Assembly: GCF_001187865.1 (NCBI RefSeq)
Contig: NZ_LGIT01000007.1
Location: 28,077-92,076 of the forward strand
Reading direction: 5' to 3'
DNA: 64,000 bases
Source: Klebsiella sp. RIT-PI-d
GTDB lineage: Bacteria > Pseudomonadota > Gammaproteobacteria > Enterobacterales > Enterobacteriaceae
The translations under genes were made by a program, and so were the position numbers. How positions within the stretch are numbered: the first letter of the stretch is position 1; each line of letters opens with the position of its first letter. Of this stretch, positions 29,206 to 37,404 are shown piece after piece. The notes beneath the pieces are model-generated. The model was not told the DNA's origin and searched no databases. It worked only from the letters and a program-made list of their open reading frames with translations.

Positions 29206-30516
29206 ATGAAAAAGCTGAAAGTGGTCACTATCGGTGGAGGCTCAGGCTATACCCCGGAACTCATTGATGGTTTCATCCGCCGTTATTCTGAACTTCCCGT
29301 CACCGAATACTGGCTGGTGGATATTGAAGCAGGGCGAGAAAAGCTCGCTATTGTGGGGCAGCTGGCGCAAAGGATGGTGAAAAAAGCAGGGCTTCCGATG
29401 ACGGTTCACCTGACGACCAACCGGCGAGAAGCGCTAAAAGATGCCGATTTTGTCACCACCCAGATTCGCGTGGGTCAGTTGGCGGCCCGTATTCAGGATG
29501 AAAAAATTCCCCTGCGCTACGGCGTACTGGGCCAGGAGACCACCGGGCCAGGCGGTTTTATGAAAGCGCAACGTACGATCCCGGTATTGCTGGATATCTG
29601 TAAGGACATGGAAGCATTGTGCCCTGATGCATGGATGATCAACTTTACCAATCCAGCCGGTATCGTTACTGAAGCCATTACCAAATACAGCCCGGTAAAA
29701 TCACTCGGGATCTGTAGCGGGGCCAATAGCATGATGATGGATGTGGCTAACGCGTATGGCGTAGCGCGCAGTGCCATTACGGCGCGTGTAATGGGGCTTA
29801 ATCATCTTATTTTTGCAGACCAGATTACGCTCAACGGCCGTGACACTACCGCCGACTTTATTGAAAAATTAGCGCAGGGTGCCGGCGCTAATAAGCTTAA
29901 AAATATACCGGACCTGGGCTTACCGGCCGACTTTATCCGCGCGCTGAAACTCTATCCCCTCTCCTATCTGAAGTACTTTTATCTCAATCATGAAATGGTG
30001 ACTCACGAGCAAGAGGAGCAGAGTACCGGCGGAACGCGCGGCGAGCGTTCGCTGGAAATAGAACATGCGTTGCTTGAGCTGTATAAAAATCCGATGCTGT
30101 GCGAGAAACCCGCAGAGCTGTCAAGCCGTGGCGGTGCCTGGTATTCTGACACTGCATGTTCAATTATTAGCTCCATTTATAACAACAAACACGAAATCCA
30201 CGTGGTGAACGTAGCGAACCGGGGAACGACGCCGGATCTGCCTGACGAAGCGGTTATCGAAACCAGCGCAGTCATTGATTCACTCGGCGCGCATCCGCTG
30301 GCGTATGGTCGTCTACCGGTGCGCATTCGGGGATTGATTCAAAGCGTAAAAGCGTTTGAGGAGTTAACGGTTGAGGCGGCAATGACGGGCGATACCGGGA
30401 CGGCACTGCTGGCACTGGCAAATCATCCTCTCGTCCCCTCGGTTGAGATTGCCCGCCGCATTCTGAATGACTACCTGGCGGCAAACCGTGATTTCCTGCC
30501 GCAGTATGCTTTTTGA
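29206..30516 (+). CDS. Glycoside hydrolase family 4, probable 6-phospho-beta-glucosidase
   Basis: A 436-residue GH4 enzyme. These use NAD+ and Mn2+ to cleave phosphorylated disaccharides by a redox elimination mechanism. The NAD loop is GGGSGYTPELIDGFI (residues 9-23), and TTQIRVGQLAARIQDEKIP, GQETTGPGGF, INFTNPAGIVTEA and GLNHL are family blocks shared with E. coli ChbF. The metal cysteine is in GICSGANSMM, where ChbF reads CNIPIG, so the Asn after Cys is replaced by Ser. It is followed 36 bases later by the PTS EIIC gene, so the substrate is probably a PTS-imported beta-glucoside phosphate. Confidence 0.88.
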   Translation: MKKLKVVTIGGGSGYTPELIDGFIRRYSELPVTEYWLVDIEAGREKLAIVGQLAQRMVKKAGLPMTVHLTTNRREALKDADFVTTQIRVGQLAARIQDEKIPLRYGVLGQETTGPGGFMKAQRTIPVLLDICKDMEALCPDAWMINFTNPAGIVTEAITKYSPVKSLGICSGANSMMMDVANAYGVARSAITARVMGLNHLIFADQITLNGRDTTADFIEKLAQGAGANKLKNIPDLGLPADFIRALKLYPLSYLKYFYLNHEMVTHEQEEQSTGGTRGERSLEIEHALLELYKNPMLCEKPAELSSRGGAWYSDTACSIISSIYNNKHEIHVVNVANRGTTPDLPDEAVIETSAVIDSLGAHPLAYGRLPVRIRGLIQSVKAFEELTVEAAMTGDTGTALLALANHPLVPSVEIARRILNDYLAANRDFLPQYAF

Positions 30517-30552
30517 GGCGATCGCTGAATATCTCATTAAAGGGATTTTTTT

Positions 30553-31803
30553 ATGCAAGACTTCCTGGAAAACAAACTGTTACCCCTCTTAATGCGGGTG
30601 GGTAACAACGTCATTCTGGTCGCGGTACGTGATGGTATTTCGTTTACGCTACCGTTTATTATTGCAGGTAGCGTATTCCTGATTATTGCTAACCTGCCAA
30701 TCCCCGGATGGAGTGCGTTTCTCGGTCCTCATGCTGAGACACTTAGCGTCCCGGTGCAGGCCACGTTTGGCGCAATTGGGCTGATTGCGGCTATCGGTAT
30801 TAGCTATAATCTGGCGAAGCATTATAAGCTGGATTGCCTGAGCTGTTGCTGTATTACGGTGGCCGTTTTCCTGCTTGCCCAGCTTGATGATACCCATAAA
30901 ATCAACACGGCTAATTTTGGCGCTGCCGGATTATTTTCGGCGATCGTGTTATCGATTATTACGGTGTATATCGTCCGCTTTTTCGTGGTCAACAAGATCT
31001 ATCTTCGTCTGCCGGACAGCGTCCCTCCAGCGGTTCTCCAGTCTTTTATTAGTCTGGCACCGGCAATGGCCTGCCTGACGCTGGTATGGCTGGTACGCGT
31101 GGTGCTTCATTTTGATATTAACGCGTTTTTCACGCTGGTCCTGAGTCCGCTGGTTATGGGCCTTGATACGCTGCCGGGAATACTGATCCTGGTCGCGCTT
31201 ATTTCATTGCTGTGGAGCTGTGGTATTCACGGCACCAATGTTCTTTCCGGCATTACCGGCCCCATATTCCTGAAGTTTATTGCCGAAAACACAGACGCTT
31301 ATTTACGGCATCAGCCAGTGCCGCATATTACGGCTGAGGGCTTCTATAATTTCTTCATTTGTACCGGCGGTTCTGGCGCAACAATGGGGCTGGTACTGGC
31401 GATGTTGTTATCGAAAAGTCGCTACTATACGTCACTGGGGCGTATCTCCATTGGTCCGGCACTGTTTTGTATTAATGAACCGGTGATCTTCGGCGTACCG
31501 ATGGTTTTCAACCCGATGATGATGCTGCCTCTGATTTTAACGCCGATGACTCTTTGTACCTGCTCGTATCTGCTAATGCAATTTGGCATTATTGGTCGCC
31601 CGATCTTTCAAATCCCCTGGACGATGCCGCCTGTTCTCAACGGGTATTTTGTCACTGGCGGCAATATTCCTGCCGCAGTCTGGTCCGGCTGCATGGTTCT
31701 TATTTCAACGGTGATATATTACCCGTTCTTTCGTATTCTGGAACGTAAACAACTGGCCATTGAACAACAGGAAGCGGCGGCGTTAGCTGTCAGCGACGCA
31801 TAA
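30553..31803 (+). CDS. PTS permease EIIC, lactose/cellobiose family
   Basis: A 416-residue membrane protein with about ten segments, starting LENKLLPLLMRVGNNVILVA as in CelB/ChbC. The family signature positions WSCGIHGTNVL and CINEPVIFGVP (sugar-contact Glu) are present. There is no EIIA or EIIB domain on this protein and no gene for either in the window, so phosphate must come from EIIA/EIIB encoded elsewhere. It is cotranscribed with the GH4 gene and followed by a terminator. Confidence 0.92.
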   Translation: MQDFLENKLLPLLMRVGNNVILVAVRDGISFTLPFIIAGSVFLIIANLPIPGWSAFLGPHAETLSVPVQATFGAIGLIAAIGISYNLAKHYKLDCLSCCCITVAVFLLAQLDDTHKINTANFGAAGLFSAIVLSIITVYIVRFFVVNKIYLRLPDSVPPAVLQSFISLAPAMACLTLVWLVRVVLHFDINAFFTLVLSPLVMGLDTLPGILILVALISLLWSCGIHGTNVLSGITGPIFLKFIAENTDAYLRHQPVPHITAEGFYNFFICTGGSGATMGLVLAMLLSKSRYYTSLGRISIGPALFCINEPVIFGVPMVFNPMMMLPLILTPMTLCTCSYLLMQFGIIGRPIFQIPWTMPPVLNGYFVTGGNIPAAVWSGCMVLISTVIYYPFFRILERKQLAIEQQEAAALAVSDA

Positions 31804-31812
31804 TCCGGCTTA

Positions 31813-31839
31813 CCGGGTAACATCCGCTTACCCGGCTTT
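31813..31839 (+). terminator. Terminator after EIIC gene
   Basis: CCGGGTAA and TTACCCGG pair around CATCCGC and are followed by CTTTTCT, ten bases after the EIIC stop. Confidence 0.75.
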
Positions 31840-31917
31840 TCTGAAGAGGTCTTTGATTTTCCGCAGGAGAATTAATGCTACACTCTTCCCCTTCTTTCGA
31901 TATCAAGATCCCGCACA

Positions 31918-32646
31918 ATGGTTGCTCGCTACATTCAGATAAAAAATGCGATAAAAAAGCAGATCCTGAGTAGTACATGGCAGGTGGGTGAAAAAATCCC
32001 GTCAGAGCGCGAACTGGCCGCAGAATATGGTGTTACGCGGGTCACGTTGCAAAAAGCAATGCATATGCTTGAGCAGGAAGGGTTTATTGAGCGCATCCAC
32101 GGTAAGGGAATGTTTGTTACCCGCGCTATCGAAGATGATGTCTTTATGCTCAATGACGGAACCAGCAATTCAGTGCAGGGATTTTCCCGGGAATTTAATG
32201 GCCAGGCTATCATCACCAGCCGTCTTATTTGTCACCAGCGTCTTCCGGCAGATAACATCACGGCCCGTTATCTTGAGCTGGATGCGGGTGAGCCAGTGCA
32301 TTTTATTCGCCGCATCCGCCTGATTGATGACGTGCCGGTACTGGTTGAAGACTCGTGGATAAATTGCACGATTATTCCGCTGATCCCGTCAAGGATACTG
32401 GAAGAAGGTTCTCTGTATGAATATATCGAGCATATCACCGGCAAGAAGATAAAGTTTTACAGCTCGGTCATTGAAGCCGATCTGTTTAATGATGAGCTGG
32501 CGACGCTGCTTGCCATTCCCTCCGGGCGTCCCATGCTCAAAGTGTCCGGCGTCACCAAACTGGAAGATGGCACGGCGTTTAACTACTCCTTCAGCTATAA
32601 CCGCGCAGATAAGTTTAAAATCAAAAATAACTGGGTAGGGAAATAA
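31918..32646 (+). CDS. GntR-family regulator with UTRA domain
   Basis: A 242-residue HutC-type regulator. The N-terminal winged helix (MVARYIQIKNAIKKQILSST, then KIPSERELAAEYGVTRVTLQ) occupies about residues 1-68; the rest is a UTRA effector domain ending FNYSFSYNRADKFK. It lies downstream of the GH4-EIIC genes on the same strand behind a terminator and probably controls that operon and the divergent porin, responding to a phosphorylated sugar. The effector is unknown. Confidence 0.9.
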   Translation: MVARYIQIKNAIKKQILSSTWQVGEKIPSERELAAEYGVTRVTLQKAMHMLEQEGFIERIHGKGMFVTRAIEDDVFMLNDGTSNSVQGFSREFNGQAIITSRLICHQRLPADNITARYLELDAGEPVHFIRRIRLIDDVPVLVEDSWINCTIIPLIPSRILEEGSLYEYIEHITGKKIKFYSSVIEADLFNDELATLLAIPSGRPMLKVSGVTKLEDGTAFNYSFSYNRADKFKIKNNWVGK

Positions 32647-32657
32647 TCTGCCCGGCA

Positions 32658-33206
32658 TCAGTTTTGTTCGGCGACCAGAATGGCCTGGGTATCCGGCTCC
32701 AGCGCTTTGAAGATATGCTCCCGATCGCCCGGATAACAAATATAATCCCCTTCGTTTAACTCCTCTGGTGCCTCAATCAGCCCCACCAGCGCCCGTCCCT
32801 GCGTTACGATAATATGTTCAACCGACCCCAGAGGATGCGGATGCGAGATGCGATCGGCCCCGGGCTGAGTGAGTAAAAGGTAAATATCACGACGCGCGCC
32901 GGGTGGACAGGTCGCCAGTAATACCGCCTGGTAGTGCGCTTGTTCAGCTGTCACCTTACTCCCCTCGCCCCGGCGGATGACCTGAGTGACATGCTGCTGG
33001 GGTTCAAGCAGGCGGGCAAACGGAATATCCAGCGCCACGCACAGCGCCCACAGTGTTTCCAGACTGGGATTACCATTCCCTGATTCCAGCTGCGAAAGCG
33101 TAGATTTAGCGATCCCGGCGCGGCGGGCAATTTCGGCCAGCGATAGTCCGGTTCTCTGCCGCTCGCGGACCAGACTTCTGGCAATCGTGCTAATGGGCTG
33201 CGTCAT
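32658..33206 (-). CDS. XRE-cupin transcriptional regulator
   Basis: A 182-residue protein with an N-terminal Cro/C1 helix-turn-helix (LSLAEIARRAGIAKSTLSQL, about residues 19-38) and a C-terminal cupin fold (about 105-178, HPHPLGSVEHIIVTQGRALV ... GDYICYPGDREHIFKA). The layout matches YdcN-like regulators. It is divergent from azlCD and the shared promoter carries a palindrome and direct repeats, so it probably represses or tunes the exporter genes. Confidence 0.88.
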   Translation of the reverse strand: MTQPISTIARSLVRERQRTGLSLAEIARRAGIAKSTLSQLESGNGNPSLETLWALCVALDIPFARLLEPQQHVTQVIRRGEGSKVTAEQAHYQAVLLATCPPGARRDIYLLLTQPGADRISHPHPLGSVEHIIVTQGRALVGLIEAPEELNEGDYICYPGDREHIFKALEPDTQAILVAEQN

Positions 33207-33231
33207 AAAAATTCCTGATGTTTTATATAGT

Positions 33232-33298
33232 GAACGAATCGTTCGACTTGAAAAACGACATTACTGTGTTCATTATAATGGATACCCGTTCATTATGG
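33232..33298. promoter_or_regulatory. Operator cluster between XRE regulator and azlC
   Basis: The 102-base divergent region contains the exact palindrome GAACGAATCGTTC (33232-33244) and two direct copies of GTTCATTAT (33268-33276, 33288-33296), all sharing a GTTC/GAAC core. They are candidate binding sites of the adjacent XRE-cupin regulator. Confidence 0.55.
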
Positions 33299-33308
33299 CG
33301 ATAAACGT

Positions 33309-33971
33309 ATGTCTCTCTCCCTCTTTTCCTGCCTGAAAGGCGACACAATAAAGGCGATATTGTTAGTCTGTCTGGCTGTTGGCGTTGTTGGCGCGTCTTA
33401 TGGTTCGCTGGCGATGGCCTACGGTTTTCCCCTCTGGCTGCCGCTGCTACTGTCTATCGTAGTGCTTGCTGGTGCCTCAGAGTTTATGTTTATCGGCATT
33501 ATTGCCAGCGGTGGCAATCCTCTGGCGGCGGCGGTGGCAGGATTGCTGGTAAATGCCCGGCATTTTCCGTTTGGCGTGACCGTACGCGAACTGGTTGGAA
33601 AAGGTGCAATGAGTCTTATTGGCTGCCATATCATGAATGATGAAAGCGTAGTGTTTGGGTTATCACAGCCGACACCCGAACAGCGTAAAGCCGCTTTCTG
33701 GCTGTGCGGAGCAGGTGTCGCGCTTTTCTGGCCCGTGGGAACATTACTGGGCGCGATGGTAGGTAAAATGCTTCCCTCGCCGGAAACTATCGGTCTTGAT
33801 GCTATTTTCCCTGCCATTCTTCTGGCTCTGGTCCTGCCTGCTCTGAAGAAGAGAACAACGCTTATCCGGGCTACCAGTGGCGCAGCGATCTCACTTGCCG
33901 CCGTGCCGTTCGCACCGGTAGGCCTGCCGGTACTGCTCTCTTTGCTGGGCCTGGCGGCGAGGAAGAAATAA
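33309..33971 (+). CDS. AzlC-family branched-chain amino acid exporter subunit
   Basis: A 220-residue membrane protein with the AzlC family signature at its start (ILLVCLAVGVVGASYGSLAM ... GFPLWLPLLLSIVVLAGASE) and GNPLAAAVAGLLVNARHFPFG. Pairs of AzlC and AzlD proteins (YgaZ/YgaH in E. coli) export valine and other branched-chain amino acids. The stop shares a base with the ATG of the next gene. It is somewhat shorter than YgaZ. Confidence 0.9.
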   Translation: MSLSLFSCLKGDTIKAILLVCLAVGVVGASYGSLAMAYGFPLWLPLLLSIVVLAGASEFMFIGIIASGGNPLAAAVAGLLVNARHFPFGVTVRELVGKGAMSLIGCHIMNDESVVFGLSQPTPEQRKAAFWLCGAGVALFWPVGTLLGAMVGKMLPSPETIGLDAIFPAILLALVLPALKKRTTLIRATSGAAISLAAVPFAPVGLPVLLSLLGLAARKK

Positions 33972-34294
33972 TGGCTAACACTTCGTTAATCCTCATCGGC
34001 GTGGCCATTCTGTCTATCGGCACCTATTTAATGCGGCTGGGGGGCGCAAAACTGGGCAACCGTCTGGCGCTTTCTGAACGCTCGCAGGCGCTGCTCTCAG
34101 ACGCGGCAACAACGCTGCTTTTTTCCGTCGCGCTGGCGACCGCGTTATACGAAGGCGGACATTTTGCCGGACTGGCGCGGATACTCGGCGTTGCTTTTGC
34201 CGTCTTTCTCGCCTGGCGTAAAACGCCGCTTATTATTGTTATCGTCGCAGCGGCCATCGTGACGGCCCTGTTGCGTCAGGCAGGGATCCCCTGA
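33971..34294 (+). CDS. AzlD-family exporter subunit
   Basis: A 107-residue protein with about four hydrophobic segments, including YLMRLGGAKLGNRLALSERS and a central LLFSVALATALYEGG. It is the small partner of the preceding AzlC protein, with one-base overlap indicating translational coupling. Confidence 0.88.
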   Translation: MANTSLILIGVAILSIGTYLMRLGGAKLGNRLALSERSQALLSDAATTLLFSVALATALYEGGHFAGLARILGVAFAVFLAWRKTPLIIVIVAAAIVTALLRQAGIP

Positions 34295-34367
34295 TAAGGG
34301 ACTCATACCCACGAAATTTCGATGCCACTCTGTCTGGCGACCGGCGGCCGCCAGACAAGAAAAGTGA

Positions 34368-35396
34368 TTAATGCATACGGTTGTAGTTATCTACCATCTG
34401 GTTATAGCTTCTTAACGCTTTCGGATAAGAAGCGTCAACCATCCAGCCTGCATTCGCATCCGACAGCAGACGTTTTTCACTGTCAGCATACGGCGCTTTA
34501 TCTCTTACCCGACGAATATATTTCTTCGTGTCCAGCTGATACTCTTCTGCCGCAGAAATAAAGCGCGTGAACTTAAAGGAATCCCCGGATTGCGCCTTCA
34601 GCTTTTCTTTAAATTCGGCCGTGGTTTTTTCCAGCTCGGTTAGCTGTTTCATTGCGTTGTCGGTATCAAACGTCTCATGGCTTATGACATCATTAAGATT
34701 GCCGGAATGGATCATGACGGACAACGTATAATAATTTTCCGATTTCCCTTCGCTTTGCTCAATGGCCTTCAACTGAGCGACCTGGCGTTCAGCTTCAACC
34801 TGTTTAATTGCATCACTATAGCGATTAGCCGCGGGTTCAAAGTCGCGCCACTGCTTCATCAGCGTCTGATGCAGCGTCTTACCCTCGGCAAAAGCATCGT
34901 CTTTATAGTTTTCCTGCTCGTAATATTTATTCATAGCATTAATGGTATTGGCTACCGCGACGGCATGAGTGATAAAGGCTGATGCTGCCTCATCCATAGG
35001 TTCCAGTGCCGGTTTTAGTTTAACAACCTCTGGAACTTCTTTCTGGCACTTCTCAAGCGTACTGTCGGAAACGGCATAAGTACCGTAAACGATGCGCTCT
35101 TTGCCCGTAGGACCGGTTTGCAGATCTTTTAGCCAGCTGGCATAGCGCTCCATACTATTATAAATCGACAGCTGCAATGTATTGTAGCAATCAATATAAG
35201 TGTTCATTTTCTTATCATGAACATCCTGTTGATCGGCCTGCACGTCGTCATTTTTCGGTGCAGCTTGTGCCTGCGACGGTTCTGAGGTTGCAGTGGAAGA
35301 CGCAGGCGCGGCCTGAGTTGATTCTGTGGAATTGTTATCGTCACAGCCGGTTAAAAGCGTTAAAACGATGGCTGTTGCTAATAAATTGCGCTTCAT
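34368..35396 (-). CDS. yiiG: DUF3829 lipoprotein YiiG
   Basis: A 342-residue lipoprotein. The start MKRNLLATAIVLTLLTGCDD places a lipobox (LLTGC) for acylation at Cys18; the open frame extends upstream without similarity. A Ser/Ala/Gln linker is followed by a helical DUF3829 domain (from about residue 65, KMNTYIDCYNTLQLSIYNSM). In E. coli yiiG also lies next to fdhD. No function is known. Asp at +2 after Cys suggests retention in the inner membrane. Confidence 0.92.
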   Translation of the reverse strand: MKRNLLATAIVLTLLTGCDDNNSTESTQAAPASSTATSEPSQAQAAPKNDDVQADQQDVHDKKMNTYIDCYNTLQLSIYNSMERYASWLKDLQTGPTGKERIVYGTYAVSDSTLEKCQKEVPEVVKLKPALEPMDEAASAFITHAVAVANTINAMNKYYEQENYKDDAFAEGKTLHQTLMKQWRDFEPAANRYSDAIKQVEAERQVAQLKAIEQSEGKSENYYTLSVMIHSGNLNDVISHETFDTDNAMKQLTELEKTTAEFKEKLKAQSGDSFKFTRFISAAEEYQLDTKKYIRRVRDKAPYADSEKRLLSDANAGWMVDASYPKALRSYNQMVDNYNRMH

Positions 35397-35849
35397 ATAA
35401 TTTCTGCCCAGGGTATTAAAAGAATACTTATCATTGCCCAGGGTTTTGTTAAATGCAAATTCAGATGGGAAATTTAAAACCATTGCTAAATAAAAGAAAA
35501 AAAATCGGCCAATAATTTTAATATGAATTTATATATTATGCCACTGCCGGTATTAGTAGGTCATTGCCGGGAACAATCTGGTAATGTTACACGGCAGAGC
35601 AGTCTGAGTTTCTCTACGTGCTAAAGCACTCGATGGAGAGCTTTTTTAACATTGCGCTTTGTACGGGTACGTATCTTTACGCCATTCATCGCTTATCTTT
35701 TTACGTAGATTATAAATAATAAAACCAGGAAATAATAAATTTCATATTTATTTATGAGAAAAATTAGAGACGCCGATCACAATGATCGCCTAATGACGAT
35801 GTTAATTTACTTTCGCAAACTCAATCATTAATCAACAAAGGATATGAAG
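35397..35849. other. AT-rich intergenic region with a hairpin and T run
   Basis: The 453-base region between diverging yiiG and the stefin-like gene is strongly AT-rich. It includes an imperfect hairpin with GTGC-TAAA-GCAC core (35619-35630) flanked by CTCT/AGAG and followed by TTTTTT (35642-35647), which could be a terminator of a small transcript. No ORF with a credible start was seen. Confidence 0.45.
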
Positions 35850-36134
35850 ATGAAACAAGGTGCATGGGAAATTAACTCTACCGTTAATAAAAATATAACT
35901 GCAATAGAAGACAAACACTTAGAAATTTTTGCATTTGCAACCGAAGGATTATTAGGTACAAAATATGATGTACTGGTCCACGCAGGTGAACAAATTGTCT
36001 GCGGAGCCAATCATCTTTATATCGCTCAGCAGAGCATTTTTACTCGCGATGGCGAAAGCATTTCACTGGTTAAAGTTGTGATTTATGCGCCATTAGAGGG
36101 CAAGCCTGTTATCACGCATATTGAGAAAATCTAA
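35850..36134 (+). CDS. Stefin-like (cystatin-fold) small protein
   Basis: A 94-residue AT-rich gene without signal peptide or membrane span. The second of two close ATGs is chosen since AAAGGA lies at better spacing. The layout follows type-1 cystatins (stefins): Gly4 near the N-terminus, a helix-forming segment, the first inhibitory loop QIVCG (residues 48-52; consensus QVVAG) followed by ANHLYIAQQ like the stefin TNYYIKV strand, and a late SLVKVVIYAPLEGKPVI resembling the stefin LKVFxSLP segment. Papain-type cysteine protease inhibition is an inference from this pattern. Ala to Cys in the QVVAG loop is unusual. It stands alone between yiiG and fdhD. Confidence 0.7.
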   Translation: MKQGAWEINSTVNKNITAIEDKHLEIFAFATEGLLGTKYDVLVHAGEQIVCGANHLYIAQQSIFTRDGESISLVKVVIYAPLEGKPVITHIEKI

Positions 36135-36222
36135 TCGCCGCCAACACCTTTTATTCTCTCGAAAATAAATAGTCTGTTTAAACAGCTTAACGCCTGGCCT
36201 GAAAAATTCCTTTTTCAGGCCT

Positions 36223-37026
36223 TTATATTAAGCGTTGGGGATGCGTATAAATTGTGGCCCTGCCCGGCTTGCAAAATCCCACCAGCGTCAGGTTGCAGCG
36301 CTCTGCCACATCGACGGCCAGCGTCGTAGCTGCCGACACGGCAAACAGGATTTCCACGCCGCACATCGCTGATTTTTGTACCATTTCATAGCTGGCGCGG
36401 CTGGATACCAGAATAGCCCCCTGCTGCCAGCGGTCATCTTCCAGCGCACGACGCCCCAGCAGTTTGTCCAGCGCCACGTGACGGCCCACATCTTCATGCC
36501 CGCCTGCCAGCTCCCCGGAAGGAAGCATCCAGGCGGCAACGTGCGTACAACCGGTCAGTTGACCCACCGGCTGAAAGCCTCTGAGCTGGCTCAGACCATG
36601 GTCGAGATCCGCTATTGAAAACGTTTGTGTAAAGGGTAACGGCGCCACAGGTTTACCAATATCGTTAAGCTGCTCGACACCGCACACCCCGCACCCGGTG
36701 CGGCCGGCAAGTGTCCGGCGGCGTTCTTTAAGCCCCATGAAGCGGCGACTGGATAACTCAATTTGCACTTCTATTCCACTGCACGCCTGTACCACATCAA
36801 TGCCAAAGATCTCACGCGCGTCTTCGATAATACCTTCTGATAATGAAAAGCCGATGGCGAAGTGCTCAAGATCCTTTGGTGATGCCATCATGACAACATG
36901 TGAGATCCCGTTATAAACCAGCGCCACGGGAACCTCATCAGCCAGATGGTCTGCCTGAGTGTGACGCATATTATCGCGAGACCAGACAAGACGTGAAGCC
37001 GCACCGATATCAAGGGGTTGAGACAT
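36223..37026 (-). CDS. fdhD: Formate dehydrogenase accessory sulfurtransferase FdhD
   Basis: FdhD passes sulfur from IscS to the molybdenum cofactor, needed for formate dehydrogenase activity. The start [20 protein letters not shown] gives 267 residues; upstream in-frame residues look untranslated. The sulfur-carrying CXXC is in [12 protein letters not shown] (near residues 120-125), and [15 protein letters not shown] is conserved. It is divergent from fdoG, its client. Confidence 0.96.
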   Translation of the reverse strand: MSQPLDIGAASRLVWSRDNMRHTQADHLADEVPVALVYNGISHVVMMASPKDLEHFAIGFSLSEGIIEDAREIFGIDVVQACSGIEVQIELSSRRFMGLKERRRTLAGRTGCGVCGVEQLNDIGKPVAPLPFTQTFSIADLDHGLSQLRGFQPVGQLTGCTHVAAWMLPSGELAGGHEDVGRHVALDKLLGRRALEDDRWQQGAILVSSRASYEMVQKSAMCGVEILFAVSAATTLAVDVAERCNLTLVGFCKPGRATIYTHPQRLI

Positions 37027-37404
37027 GGTATTTCCTGAAAGTAGTCGCAAGAGCACGGCTATTTCAGCACGGTTAGCCAGCGGGAGCAAATACCGCGCCA
37101 AAAATGGATTTACGTTGTATCAATGGCCGTGCCAGATAAAAACAGCTACACGCCTTACAAATTGATTTGTGTCACTTTGCATTTTTTGACAATGCTTTCT
37201 TTTCGCTAAAAGTGTGCTCAATGCAACATTCCTTGTTCCTGATGTATACATATCCGAAACAACCCAGAGAATTATGATATTCTTAGCAGGGTTATTTTCT
37301 GCCAGGCCGTCGTAAATCAATACCTCAGAAGCGGTAATTTCCGCAGGTGGCCTGCCAGTACGATCGTACTTATTGATGAGCAATGTCGAAACAAGGAGTA
37401 AACC
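37027..37404. other. Divergent region fdhD / fdoG
   Basis: These 378 bases hold the promoters of fdhD and fdoGHI-fdhE. I did not identify a convincing operator, RNA gene or coding stretch. Confidence 0.45.
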
